The notes: generated by a model not told the origin, from the sequence alone. DNA of 64,000 nucleotides from Monocercomonoides exilis (GCA_001643675.2 LSRY02000020.1:67001-131000); one strand, 5' to 3'; counted from the first letter of the stretch, positions 11,452 to 24,133 are shown. Numbers and translations are program-made.

Positions 11452-14400
11452 TCAAAGAAGAAGCAAAGAATTCAGCATTTCCAATGAAAGTGAGTGTCTA
11501 TTATCACCTACGATAAGACGAAGCCTTGAAAATAGTCGCTCGCAAGAAGTCTCGCTGCAGGGGAAAGTTATTAAAGCGAAACAAATGTTTGAAAAAATTG
11601 AGTGAAAATGATCAAGTTTACTAATTTCAGAGAATAAAACAAAACAATTATCAAGCACAGCAGACTGATGACAGTCAAAAATAAAAGAAGAATACAAAGC
11701 TTCCACATGTTTTCTAACTTCTTTGTTTTGGTTTGAAAGAACATTTGACGCATATTGATGAAAACCACTTTTCATTCTAATAAACCAATCCATCTTTATT
11801 GTTTCGATAATGCTTCTAATTGTCATTTGTTTCTGATCCATATCTTTCAGTTTACCAAATTCAATAAATTCACTTGAGCCAATAAATCGAAGATCATCGT
11901 CATTTTCAGAATTGTCTGAGGATTCGTCATCATCATTGCTTTCAGCAACTTCGCTTCTAACTTTGCACCTTATTTCATTGATTTCTTTTTCACTTTCTTT
12001 TCTTGTGATATATGTATTGGTCTCTTTCTGCAAAGATAAAGACGAATCAAAAGTATCAGGAAATTCGTCTTCTTCAGAATCTCTTTCAGCTTGTAATAAA
12101 CCAAAAATATCCAGATCTTCCTCATCAATTTCTTCTTGATCCATTGAAGAAAATTCATTAATTTTTAACGGAGAATTTTCTGATATTATTTTGAGTAACT
12201 GAATAATGTGCATGTCATCTGGATTCTCGCTATCCATCTTTGGAACAGTGATTGTTATATGAGAAGATGAATTGATTTCCTTTTGAGACGATGAAGTTTG
12301 CTTTTTATTTTCGCAAGGTTCAGGATTCAACGAACGAAGAGTGGAATAAAATGCGTTGATTGTGAAGGGGTTCGATTCATACGTTATTGAAGATGGAACA
12401 TCAAACATTATTTTTCGAAAAGATAAATCATTTCCAATGAACAAATCTTTCACAGTATTTTGCTTTGAAGTTTCATTTGGAAATTCATTTCGCTTATCTA
12501 TTCTTATCATCTTGCAGATTTTTCTATGATCAGTTTCCATTTCATTTTCAGAAGAAATCGAGTTCAAACAAAAGGGAGAAGAAGTTGATTGTTTTGATGG
12601 AATGGAAGGAAAGGAAGGCAGTTCAAAAGGTTGAACAGATGATACCTCATTGCGAGGTGAAAGTTGAGATAAAGTTATGCAAGTAGAAGGAGAAGTTAGA
12701 TGGGAATTTCGCGGTTTCCAGATTTGTTTGATTATTTGATGAGTGGAAGGAGAGGAAGGAGAAGTGGAAGAAGAGGGAGAGGTAGAGGAAGAGGAAGAAG
12801 ATGATGAAGAAGAAATTGCATTGGAGTTAAATGACGAAAATGAGGGTGAAATTGACTTGAATAAGTGTTCGCGACCCTGGGGTTTTGATGAATCTGCTTT
12901 GTTCGTTATATTCATATCAGTATGTGGTAATGCATTATTTGAATCAACGTGTGTGGAAATTGAACATGTAGTTTCCACTGAAAAAGCCTGTTTATATCCT
13001 TCTTTTAACCTGCACAATTCTGAGCAGAATGTTTCGGAAAATGATCCTGCTTGATAAAGATTTCTTCCTATTGGTGTCAAAGAGAAGGCTAAAGAAATAA
13101 TATTCCCTCGATTTCCTGCCAAGAAATAATTAAATAAAAGAATTATAATTTGACATAAACCAGATCGCCAGTTTTCATCGGAAAATTCTGCCAGCTCCTG
13201 CATCCAAATGAACCGTGCAAATGCCTTTAATATCTCTGGGAAAATATCACCTAACTTAATTTCTTCCTTTTCAAAGAACAACTGAAGTTCTTTGAGAGGA
13301 AATAAAAGAAGTTCATTTTTGATCACATCATTAACAAAAATTAATTCCTTCAACTCAGAAAAACAATCATAATAATAATGTTTTCCAATGAAACAACAAA
13401 TGTCATAAAGACAAAGCCATCTGGTTTCCACAAATGTGGGGTATTTCGGAATTGTCGGAATTCTTCGAGAAAGGACTTTCACTTGTTTGGAATATGTAAT
13501 TATTGTATCTCTCAATTTTTGAAAAAATTCATTTTTTCTGTAAAAATGACTCACCACTAAATTTAACAGATGATTGCAACAATACACAAATACTGGAGTC
13601 GTTCCTGCGCATATCGATAAAGACGTTTTTGTAATATTTTCTTCACTCAAACTTTCAATTGCTTTCCGTTGAGGAAGCAAACCATCAGTGCAAAAGCATC
13701 GCACTTCTCCGTGAAGATCTCTGATTTCCGTTAAAATTTGTGTGATGAGCTTCGAATAGTCTGATGAAGTGTAGTAAGCTTCATTTATCCTCCAAAAAAA
13801 TGGTTTTGCAAATTCCTTCAATGGGACAACTGTAATAACTGTGTACTTTTTGCTTGCAATAATTCCTCCATCAATCATTACTCCAACCATAGAATTATAT
13901 ATTATTTTTTTCCTTTCAGCGATTATTTTGTTCACTTCATCATGAATAATTGAAGAGAGTTTTCTGTGATTCAAACGTGGAAAAATGGACTCTGTTGATA
14001 AAGAAGGATTTTGTTGTGAGATCTGTATCAATGTTGAAATAAAAGTATTAAATTCCGATGAGTAAGCAGACAAGAAAGCTAAATTACAATGACTGATTAG
14101 CTTCAAAAAAAGACTAATTAAAGAATCATATTGAAAATGATAAGGTGCGATTTTCTATGTTGCAAAATTTGTTTGATAGCTTGAAGAACATGGTGATTTT
14201 AAATATTGGACAATACAAGAATTATTCAACAGAGAACATTGATGATTGCATATCCTTTCGCTTCCTTTCCTTCCACATATCCCGCAATCAACTCCTTGCT
14301 TGCTGTTAGGACATAAATAGTATTTGTGTCCATTTTTTTTTAACGAGCCATCATTTTTGACTGGAGTGTACGCTATCCAAAGTCTGTTATTGTTCACTTC

Positions 14401-14756
14401 AAAGTGAACTTTTCCAATTTCTTCACCTGTATTGTTGGGGTGTTTGAAATCTTTTTTTTTAATGAAGAAAAAGATATGATGTAACTTTTGATCGTAATAA
14501 ATTATATTCACACATTTTCCAAAATTAGTGGTTTTCGAATATTCTAACTTTACAAATGAACAATTGCTTCTTTTCAACTCTTCTATTTTTTTTCTCAATG
14601 CATCGCTCTTCGAAAAAAAAAATCAAAACAATTCATTTTTGTTTAAATTAAACTATGTTTTCAAACCACTTCTTTTGTCTTAATACAATTTTGTAATTCA
14701 AGAGGTAAAAACTTAATAAAATCATAGTCATTTGAAACTTCCGTGATATCAGCTTT
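11452..14756 (-). pseudogene. hAT-family transposase with in-frame stop
   Basis: An exon 14756-14667 splices in phase 0 (GTTTGA donor) to 14607. From there one frame runs to 11452, broken only by a TAG at 14155-14157: 'NFAT' stop 'KIAPYHF' on into 884 further residues. The first part has a Cys/His cluster (CGICGRKG...CNHQC) in the place of the usual BED-type finger. The second part holds acidic segments consistent with the RNase-H-like catalytic core (VGVMIDGG; RCFCTDG), a long Ser-rich insertion, and a textbook hAT C-terminal dimerisation motif (CSETSCERLFSRLRL). The N-terminal start was not located; the first exon abuts the subterminal repeats. No GT-AG pair removes the TAG, so I treat it as a nonsense mutation in an otherwise well-preserved gene. 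Confidence 0.8.
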
Positions 14757-14769
14757 CTGAAATAAAAGT

Positions 14770-14860
14770 TGATCTATTCGACAGATTGATCAGATTGACA
14801 GACTGATCTATATGACAGGCTGATCAATTCGACCGACTGATCTTTGTCGAAAAAAATAAA
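14770..14860 (-). repeat. hAT subterminal GATC/GACAG repeats
   Basis: At least four spaced copies of a GAC-G-CTGATC-like unit (for example GACAGACTGATC, GACAGGCTGATC, GACCGACTGATC) lie inside the right end of the element. hAT elements commonly carry subterminal transposase-binding repeats, and this cluster fits that role. Confidence 0.6.
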
Positions 14861-15319
14861 AAATGTTTATTAATAAATTGTAAACAAACAATTTATTATT
14901 TGAAAATACATGTGAATTATATCTATCTTTTTTTGTTTGAATAGAAAATAAAAAAAAAATTCGAAAAAAATAAAAATAAACATTCGAATATATTTTTTTT
15001 TGTCTGTCGACTTGTCGAATGCTTTCAAAAAATGTCGGTCTGTCGCAATGGCCTAATTTTAAATGTTTGAATACAGTTATTTTTCTAAAAAAAATAAGAA
15101 TATATTAAGTATTTATCATTTAATATGTTGGAAAAATGATTATGCATGTCAATTTTAGGGTGTCGGTTGAGTCCACTCTTGCCGCAATAACTTTGAACGG
15201 GTTATGAATCAAATAATTTTTCTAAATGAAGAATATCGTTTCTTCCACAGAAATTTGAGAATTTGATTGTCAGAAAAAATTATGCAAAAAGATCTAGATT
15301 GAGTTTCTTTTTTGCAGGG

Positions 15320-18300
15320 ATGCATCTTTTCGGGCATGTCCTAAGTTTGCAATTTTTTATTTATTTCGCTATGCAAATTTATTGAAAATTTCATTTTTTT
15401 GCCTTTTAAATTTCTTTGGCAAACATTAATGCTGAAAAACAGCTATCCAACATCAATCAGCTATCGACGCATTGGAAGCTACATTAGCTCAACACAGAGA
15501 AATAACATGTGTAAAATATGGCTTGGATGTTTCTGGGACTCCTCTTCCGATGAATCCACCTGTTATGCAAAGTTTATGCCTTGGATTTGTTTCAAGTCCT
15601 CAGACAACCCAACTCGAGATTTGTGATATACCAATATCCTTACAAGAAATAGAATTTATGGCGCCATTATTTCAAAAGATAAGTCGCCTAAAAAATCTTA
15701 TTCTCGCAAATTGCAAGTTTGAAGTCAATTTTTTTTAAATAATTGTTAAAATAACAACTTATACATTATCAGCATTGATGATGATACATTTGTTGCTCTA
15801 GGTATACTTATCTTACAATCAAAATATTCTAGGCTTCGTTACCTTGATCTTAGAAGCAATCATATTGGTGTTTACACGGTAAATGCACCAAAAATTCAAT
15901 ACGACTCAACACCTGGATCAAAGCTGCTTTCTCGACTTTTACTCGACAAAACCGTAAAGCTATCTTGTCTTGATGTAAGCAATAACCCACTTGGGAATTG
16001 GGGTGTTCTTGCATTGGCACAAGTTCTTCCTCGGGCATTTATACGTGAATTACGATTATCTTCAATTGGGATGACGCCAAATGGATTTTTTTGTTTGAAC
16101 CGCGTGATAAAATACACACCTGGACTTACTAGACTTGATATAAGTCATAATTTTTTGGGATTAACTGCTCTTCACAGCTTATTTAATACAGTCCCTCACA
16201 CAAACATCATTTCGTTAAATATTAGAGGTATTCTTCAGAAAGAGCGATGAGTAACAAAAAATAGAATGAGTGAGAAAGATAGACTGAAAGAAAATTATCT
16301 CAATTATTGAAATTCTTTTTGTGAATTTTTGTTATTATCTTTTTGAATGACTTTATTTTGAGAAAATTTTGTTGAAAAAATCTGATGTATTTATTCTTAT
16401 TTGTGGCAATCGTGCATACAGACACTGGGCTCGATGATTTGTCATTGATTTCATTGGGAGAAATGCTTAAGAATAACACCAAAATGGCAGAACTTGACAT
16501 CTCAGAGAACAAAATCTCCAAAGAATCATCAAAGTTGTTTGTGGAATGCATTAAATCAAACGGGATACTTCAGACCCTCATCTGCCAAGGTATTTCATAG
16601 ATATCAGTAAGTGTTGTCGTTTTCATTTGCTTCTCTGTTTTAAAATGCTAAAATAAATATTATTCATTATTTTTGTGCATTTATATTCTTAATGTTTACA
16701 AATTTCAATGAAACACATCAAATTTCTTTTTCTTTTTCTTTTCCCTTTTTTTAAAATCCAAATGAAAATTTCATTTTTCCATATTCATTTTCTTTCTTTT
16801 TCCCCCATTCCTCTTCACATGCAACAGACCTGCCTGTCCCTGCCCTGTCTGTGTTCTCCAGTGCTGCCTACGACTCACAGACAGGCCAGAAGGACTCGCC
16901 TACTCGCAACATCATCTGCCTAAAGCACGAGCCAGTGACAATGCTGGTGCCCTTCAAATACCTCTCAATGGGCGGCTATGTCTTGTCTGGCGTGATCTTC
17001 TTGCTGGCCATCCTCGCAATGGAGATTGCTGACACTGTCATGGTCTGCTTGATGCTTTTTTTGTATTTGTGGTGTTGGCGAAATGAGTTTCTTGTATTTC
17101 TAAAAAAATTAATTGTTACTTTAATTTTTGATGACTGACATGAATTATATTTTGTATTTTTTATTTTTTTAAAATCAATACATATTCGATTGACAGGATG
17201 TGCTTACGATTCTTGAGTATTTTCAAACGGGCGATCTTGTTTGGGGCATATTGAATGCAGCTTTTGTTCTCTTGTCATTTACAACCACAGCTGTATTTTA
17301 TGGTGTCCATTCGCGGACGAAGGAGAAGAAAAGGTATTGGATAGCCTTTCTCTATCAGATAGGTCTGGGGCAGATTCCGGATACTTTTATTCTCCTCTCA
17401 AATGAGAAAGGTTTGTGCAATGAATTGCGAGATGCATTAAATAATGCAATTATTCGTGCTATTGTTTGATTGTGGAAATTAATAAAACTAAAATCAAATT
17501 TCCATTCTTTTTCCTTTCATTCATTTTTATTAATTATTTTTATTATAATCATCTGATTTGACTGAAAATTGAATAATCTAACATTAAATGAACATCTTAT
17601 GACACACACACATACAAATGATGATAGGCAATTGGGACAGGATGCGTGATCCAATCACCAACAGAGAGCTGACACATCTCTCAACTTTGGACAATCTGTC
17701 ACTCTGTCGTGCAATCGTTGAGTCAATTCCACAGGTGTGCTGAAATTAAAAGAAAGCAAAAAAGAAAAGAAAAGAAAAGAATAAAGTATAGCTAAAAGTT
17801 GAAGCTTCTGTGGGATTAATGAAAATGAATCGTTCATTTAATGTTGATGAATACTCTTTTTAAAATTCTTTTGATCAAAAGGAAGACGAAGAACTTTCAA
17901 ATTCTGATGATTATGCTTTTTAATTACAAATTCTTCAATCGTGCATATTAACATTTTCTTTAATCATATTTTGTTATATTCAATTTTCAGGTTGTTCTTC
18001 AAGGGTATATTCTCCTTGTGCAACAGAAGGACACTACAATCATTCCTGTCCTCTCTTTCCTCGGCTCAGTCCTCTCTGTCTGCTGGGTCTTCGGAAACTA
18101 TTTGTCCACCATCGATCCAGAAACGTATGAATTATTTAATGTTTATTGTTATTATTGAATATTCTGATGCTATTTCATGACAATGCAACATTCAGAGTGA
18201 AACAAGCAGAAGAAAAGCTGGACGAGTCCATCTTTTGGCAGCTGCGCACTTTTGTGTACATTCTCATCTCTTTGGCTGTGAATTTATTCCGCATTTCACT

Positions 18301-19123
18301 CATTTCTTCAACAGACGTGCTGAGTCTGCTGTTCTATCTGCTGATCTCCTTCTCATACTGGTTCTCTTTCTTCTCGCTGATTATGAACACATCCGGTTTC
18401 CGCCACTTAGAGGCCTTTCTCCACGCGCTGGCCATGACACCCTTTGGGATGGGCTTCTATTCAGACATCGCCTTCTGCTCAGGAAAGGGGCGGACACTTT
18501 ACTACCGCTGGACTCGCTCTGTGCCCCGATTCGTGTTCTTCTGTGTGGATGTGGTGGCGTGGGCATTCCGGTCTCTGTCGCTGTTTGTGCATCTGCTGAT
18601 CAAGCAGCACTCGCTCCACCTGGCCATCCTGCTGGCAATGCTGCTCGTCATCTTCATCGACATGACCCTCATCCCCCTCAGACTCGTCATTGAGACAAAC
18701 GGCGTCTCATCGAAGCTCCGAATGAAGCCAAAGGTCAAAGCGAAGCGGAAGAAGAAGACTGAAAAGGAAAGAGAGCGGCTTCTGATGGCAGGCGACTTGG
18801 CTGCCCAGCCGCTCATCGGCTCAGAGTTCAGTGTGCAGCAGCAGAGGGAGATAGAGATGATGATTGCGAGCGAGAAAGGTGCGAAGAACGGGAAGAAGCT
18901 CGTGCGGAGTGAGTATGCTCGTGGAGAGGACACTGACTCGAGCGACTTTTCAGACAGCAGCAGCGGCAGTGAGGGAGATTACAGCAGCTCAGACGACTTC
19001 AGCTCGTCTTCGTTTGGCGACTCTTCGTTTGACAGCAGCGACGACAGCTTTGGCGACTCAGAATCAGACAGCAGCTCAGAGGCACTGGGAAATGTGAGGA
19101 ACAAGAGAATTGGGAGATCTTAA
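15320..19123 (+). CDS. LRR plus XK-related membrane protein fusion, 9 exons
   Basis: Exons 15320-15344, 15443-15716, 15773-16227, 16422-16589, 16828-17042, 17197-17410, 17628-17734, 17991-18124 and 18196-19123 give 839 residues with every phase consistent. Residues about 10-300 are ribonuclease-inhibitor-type leucine-rich repeats (LILANCNIDDDTFVAL; LTRLDISHNFLGLTAL; MAELDISENKIS). From about residue 320 the chain is a multi-pass protein with XK-related (XKR) signatures: VLTILEYFQTGDLVWGILN, then CRAIVESIPQVVLQGYILLV. Some animal XKR proteins are phospholipid scramblases; activity here is unproven. A basic stretch and an Asp/Ser-rich tail end the chain. Base composition shifts sharply at 16828, where the membrane part becomes GC-richer. 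The start is a short first exon just 3' of the hAT insertion; an alternative acceptor at 15460 would drop six residues. Confidence 0.8.
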
Positions 19124-20224
19124 GAGAAGATGGCGGAGATGACAAGGGGAAGTCATAACTTTGAATACGATTGACATGTTAACAACATGATCACAAAAGA
19201 ATTTTTCATAATGCAATAGATTTTGTGGTATTATTTTTTGGAGAATGTTCAATGGAATCATTTGTGAGCAAAACCGAATTTGGAATAATTCATATCATGT
19301 TTCATAGTTCGCTGTTTCTTTTTCTTAATTTTTTTTCCCTGTTTCATTCATGTTATAATTATTTTTTAAACATTATCATCATTTTTTGTTTCACTTAAAT
19401 GTGTTTTTGTGTTTGTTTTTCTTTTCTTGCCGTTTTTTGGCAACTTTTGACATTCGCAGTGATTTTCTGTGGATTAGCAATGCTTTTTTTTTTTTATTAT
19501 TTTTTAAATCAAAATTATTATTCATTTTTCGTTATTATTATAAAATTTCACCATCTTCGTCATTTTTTTGATTGGATTGCATTTGTGTTGATTGCTGTTT
19601 CATCTCATCATCTGCATTTTTTCGTGTTTTAGCTGTTATGCCAGTTTACTACTTTTGAAATAGTGTCTCAATTTGTTGAAGGACAATGATTGTCTCTCTT
19701 TGCTGATTGCACAAATCTCCAATTTATATTAGTTTATCGAACATCATCTGAATATGTTTCACTCATTGCTTTCCGTTTGTTGAATTAGCTTTTTATTTAT
19801 TAGCTTTTAAGTTGTTGACGCAAAACAATTTCTTCCATCAATGCAAATACAAAAGATGTTTCAAGAACTTCACTTGTTTTTTGAATTCATTTTAAACTTT
19901 CATGAAATCTCAAACAAACTGCATTTGCTTAAATTATGCTATTTTTTGAAGTGAAACAATCGCAAGGATAAAAACTCACCAATTCATAAGGAAAATTGAA
20001 TGGCATCAAAATTAATATAACAGAAGTGGTTTAGACTTTCATAAACTGTCAATCGGATCAAATTCATCAAAAAGGCGCTGCTTTTCAATATCGTTTGCAA
20101 CATCGAAAATGAAAAAAAGAATTCATTTTGGCAATATCTATTTGACAAAGCAACAACACGTCACCTCAAAGGCATAGCTGAAATAGGTTATTTTTCGCAA
20201 AAAAGTAAAAACTTAGCCAAAGAT
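19124..20224. other. intergenic between convergent genes
   Basis: About 1.1 kb of T-rich sequence containing both 3' ends (LRR-XKR on plus, importin-like on minus). Only short composition-driven frames. Confidence 0.5.
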
Positions 20225-23045
20225 TCATCTGCAGCTAGTATCTTCATCCATTTTCCCATCAGAACCTTCATCATCCTCTTCACCTTCCCCTTCCCCTTCT
20301 TCATCAGAATAATACACTTCCTCTTCCATTTCATCTTTGAAGAATTTGTCCAGAATCTTCGATGCTTCGTTTCTCACATTTTTGTCCTTCGAATCTGCAA
20401 GTCTACGAATGAGATGCACTGCCCCAGCTCTCTTCAACCGCACACTCACATCGTTCTCTCTTCCTCCACCAAATATCTGCATCGAAGATCCGCTGCTTAT
20501 CACGCTGTCGTCACTCACATTGGCTGTGCAATAAGACATCCCGTACTCGTGGATGTTCTTTTCGTGGGAGAAGCTCTTGTAGTAAAAGAAGTGCTTGCTG
20601 AGATACAAACAAAACCTCAGAAAGCGCAGAGTCTCAAATGTCACTGAGTCATCAAGGTTGTCGTCTAAGAGCAGGCTGGTCCTCTCGATCACTTCCATAA
20701 GCACCAGCTGCATAAAGAAGCGCAGATTCCTCGAAAGAAAACGGAATATCTTAAGCGACTCGATCTGGAAAGAATATGTTGCTTTCCTGATTGAAGAAAG
20801 AATGGTCGACACAACACCTCCTTTTATAAGAAGAAGCTGCGACTATATTGTGTAAGAACAAGATTCATAGGAAAATGATTATTTATTGAAAAAGATAAGA
20901 AGGCAAATAAGCAAAGAAAAAAGAAAAAAAAAAAGCGAAAAAAGCAGCCATACATCACGAGGAGGCGACAAAGCAATATTTGCGCAAATGGTAAGCGCAC
21001 GGCTGACAATGACTTGATGCTCGTGCTTCAGAAGGACACATAGAAAGGGCACTAAATCTGACTTTATCAGAAGCTTTAAAAATCATTTTTAAAATTTCAA
21101 AAAAAAATTATCATCAAAGTCAATGAAAAGAGAATGAAGATGCTCACAAGATAGCAAATAATCTGAATAAAAACAAAGATACTTTTTAAAATGCAATTTC
21201 ACTTCTCTCTCTCTCCCTCTCGTCTTAAAGCTCTTTAATTTTTTCCTCATACATGACACAAGTCAGCAGATGCTCCAGTAACAGCAATCGCAATGCACAA
21301 TGTCAAGTACAAGATGTCATTGTTCGAACTGTTGAGAAGACAAGTGAATGTGCACAGTTTATCCCAATGTGCAATCATCTATTTGGAAAGAGAAAGCCAA
21401 CGGACATGATTGTTCGGCAAGGTCAATCAAACAAAGAATTGTCGAATAGCAACAAACAAGTAACGAAGAATAAACAAAGTGATCAATAACAAAATAAAAT
21501 TATCTATTAAACAAACTCTAACAAGTGGCAAGTTTTTGTATGCAAGGGTTCGAATGAAAAACAGTGCACAATGTGTTATCTGCACATCATTTTTCAGAAT
21601 CTCCTCCATCGCCAGCGGTACACCCACCAGAAGAGGTTCGTAATCATCTATTGTTCTTTCATCGTCATTTTTAGCTGTATCTTCTTCTTCCATTTTTTCA
21701 GTTGTCTGAATTGGTGAAGTGGAGGAGCTTGAGGCAGAAGAAAATGATATACCAGAAGTGGAAGGTTGCTTCTCATTAATTGGTTTTCCCAATTCACTCA
21801 CTTTCTTTTTATTTACCCGAAACAGCTGAGGATACAGCTGATGCAATTTTTGCAACTTCGTATTCTTTATGAAATTTATTTTCTTGTCATTTTGCTTTGT
21901 ACTTCCATCCAATTCTTTTCCGTCTGTTTGCATTTCTATTTCTTTTTCTTTCCTTTGAAACGTCTCGACAAGCAATTTACTGTTAAGTTTGAAATCTTCT
22001 TCTGCTTCTTCTGCTTCACTTTCATCATCATCTTTCTCTGTTCCATCACCATCTTTGCTTTTTGTATTGCTATCTTTTTCTCTCAATCCAATGCACCCCA
22101 AAGATTTGAACCCTTCTGATATGGTGGCATCGGTCAATTGTTTGTTTTCCTTTATTTTCTTCAAATAATCATCGTTGTCATCAGGATCCATTTTTTCATC
22201 AGTCTCTGATTGACAAGTCTGATCTCTTCTTACTGTCACTTTTTCAATCAAATCTATAATATCATCACAAATATTGCTGTGAAGAAGATATTCTCTAACT
22301 TCACTACTATCTTTTGATAGAGTCTGAAGCAAATGCAAAAGCTTTTAAAAAAATATAAATAATAAAAAATTTGTTAATTTTTAACCAAAAATACATAACA
22401 AACAGTAATTCTTACATTTGGATGAGCGCTTCTCAAAATATGAGAATATGCATTTGAACATGACGAATATGCAACTTGATGACCAACATCATGAGTGCTA
22501 ATTGGAACAACTTTAAGAATAATCGTAATAATCAACCAATATATTCATTAAAAAACAATATACCTATATTATTTAAAATCCATAAAACATCATTTTGTAT
22601 TTTTGGAAAGTTGTCCAAAGAAAGTAGATTTGAAAGCTGATCCAGCGGTGAATAAGATAAAAATACACTTATCAAAATTTTTGGTGATTTTTGTTCTAAA
22701 TTAGCACTAAAAATTTGTTTTAAAGTGTTGCATGCGCTCTTTACAATTTCTAAATTTTTATTGAATAAATTTTGAACAAGTTGACCAATCTCTTCATTCT
22801 AGGAAAATATGTAAATTGTAACAAAACAAAAACCGAAGCTAAACAAAAAATTAATATTTAAATCAAACTGTAGGCATTTTAACTTGATTTCTTCGTGTAT
22901 CTTCAAGACGACTTTTTGCTAAAAAATCTTTTCTTACTGTTGAACGCAACGAGAATGACAAATCAAATTTATCCCTACGAATGTTGTCAGATTGAAATTC
23001 TCCATGCATTGCATGGAATCTTTCCATTTTTTTATCGAAGAGCAT
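20225..23045 (-). CDS. importin-alpha-like (karyopherin alpha) armadillo protein, 7 exons
   Basis: Exons 23045-22869, 22798-22564, 22510-22416, 22341-21523, 21378-21253, 21073-20954 and 20842-20225 join to 729 residues in phase. Importin alpha binds nuclear localisation signals and bridges cargo to importin beta. The first exon carries an importin-beta-binding-like basic segment (RRDKFDLSFSLRSTVRK and following LAKSR). Later exons carry divergent armadillo repeats, for example NDVLWILNN, ITHCALFFIRTLAYKN, and LIKSDLVPFLCVLLKH followed by ICANIALSPPRD. Odd points are a long acidic/Ser-rich insertion of about 150 residues within the repeats (21700-22250) and an acidic C-terminal tail ending DEDTSCR. 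At 729 residues it exceeds the usual 500-550. A general ARM protein is the alternative. Confidence 0.75.
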
Positions 23046-23477
23046 ATCTAAACTAGCTTAATATATCTTTTCTTCCTTTTTAGAGTACAAAAATAATTGA
23101 TCAAACACAAAAAAAATAATTAATTGGCCCAATTTTAATAATTGCTATTGTTTTTTCTTCGATTTAAACTTTTGTTTTTGGCTATTTTCGAACAATAAGT
23201 TGTTCAGAATTTAGCATTTCGCATTACCCTGGTGTGTCCGTTGCTACAACTTGCGTCTGTTTTCAGTTGCATGAATTTTTCTCGGAAATTATGTTTCTTT
23301 TGCAGATTGAAGAAGCAAGCAAATTACCAATAATATCCCAACGAAAAGATGATTAGAAATATTTTAATAATGAAGCCTTCCGGAATCATTTATTACAAAC
23401 AAGAATTTTTCAAAACATTCCCAAACGTATATATTTTGTGCACTTCTCCTTATTTAAGAATTTTTTAAAAGTCTGCC
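23046..23477. promoter_or_regulatory. divergent intergenic region
   Basis: This 432-base spacer separates the start codons of the importin-like gene (minus) and the small three-exon gene (plus), so both promoters must lie in or near it. No motif could be assigned. Confidence 0.4.
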
Positions 23478-23917
23478 ATGATAGGACAACTGATGGTTGC
23501 TATGCTTGATGCATTTTCACAAGCATTATCAAATTCAATTCCTTTTTATATTGAATTCAAAACCAGTATTTTCCGTTTATTTATTTTGTGTAAAATAATA
23601 CTTTTTTGTTTAAGTGGCTCTGTCTATTTGTCTAAAGGGAAAGCAATTAGCAGTTCTGGTTTTCCACGACCCTTCTGACGTTTGCTATTTTTTCCAATTA
23701 AATGAGAATAAAATATTTTTTCATAATATTGAAACGTTAGGGACCAAGGGTCGGACGTTTTATTGCCTATCAAGTTATGAATTTATTTTGCGAACTGTTC
23801 CCAACTCCTCCAGAAAAAGTGCATCAAGAATTTATCCAAAAGCGCTTACATTCAAAATTATCTGATGTATTCAGAGGAACTAGAAGGGATTTGCTGATTG
23901 AATGTGTGTTAGAATAG
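23478..23917 (+). CDS. small conserved-looking protein, 3 exons, unknown function
   Basis: Exons 23478-23565, 23615-23679 and 23741-23917 join in phase to 109 residues; introns are 49 and 61 nt. No single open frame covers it, but the splice phases fit and the joined chain reads as a compact alpha/beta domain: a helix (LMVAMLDAFSQALS), a strand-like segment (KGKQLAVLVFHDPSD), a helix (RFIAYQVMNLFCELF), and a charged C-terminal helix ending 'LLIECVLE'. The size and strand/helix order recall longin- or roadblock-like trafficking subunits, but I do not recognise a specific family. No signal peptide or membrane segment. Confidence 0.6.
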
Positions 23918-24133
23918 TAAATATAAAAAAAAATTGAATACCTTAAATTATTGTTTTGTATTATTAACTATAAATAAGATTTTATTTCGTTTTATATCTT
24001 TCCAATTTTTTTTTGAACTTATCAACAAGTTAACATTAAAATATATTTACATTTGTTCCACTTTTTTCTTTTTCTTTGAATTTTGTTTTAATTATTCAAA
24101 TATGAATTTAATTTTTGAATTTTTTATTGACAT

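Larger units (their letters stand above)
8156..15055 (-). mobile_element. hAT transposon, 6.9 kb, with 8-bp target duplication and gene cargo
   Basis: The left end reads TAGGCCTTTGCGACA and the right end is its inverted form (TAGGCCATTGCGACA on the minus strand), one mismatch in 15. The element is flanked by identical 8-mers ATTTTAAA at 8148-8155 and 15056-15063. Eight-base duplications are the rule for hAT insertion, and this one fits the nTnnnnAn preference. The interior holds a hAT transposase frame on the minus strand (11452-14756) and an unrelated pseudokinase copy on plus. The left terminus is duplicated at 8298. Subterminal GAC.G.CTGATC-type repeats lie at 14770-14860. The transposase carries an in-frame TAG, so the copy is probably non-autonomous now. 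Confidence 0.85.

Noticed and set aside
12743-13054. Glu-rich plus-strand frame
   Set aside because: Antisense of the Ser-rich insertion in the hAT transposase.
14155-14157. Reassigned TAG codon (Gln) as in Streblomastix
   Set aside because: TAG terminates the sirtuin and FKBP-TPR genes where the domains end, and TAA and TGA end others, so the standard code fits better.
19386-19632. Phe-rich frames downstream of the LRR-XKR gene
   Set aside because: Poly-T-rich 3' flank; no family or splice support.
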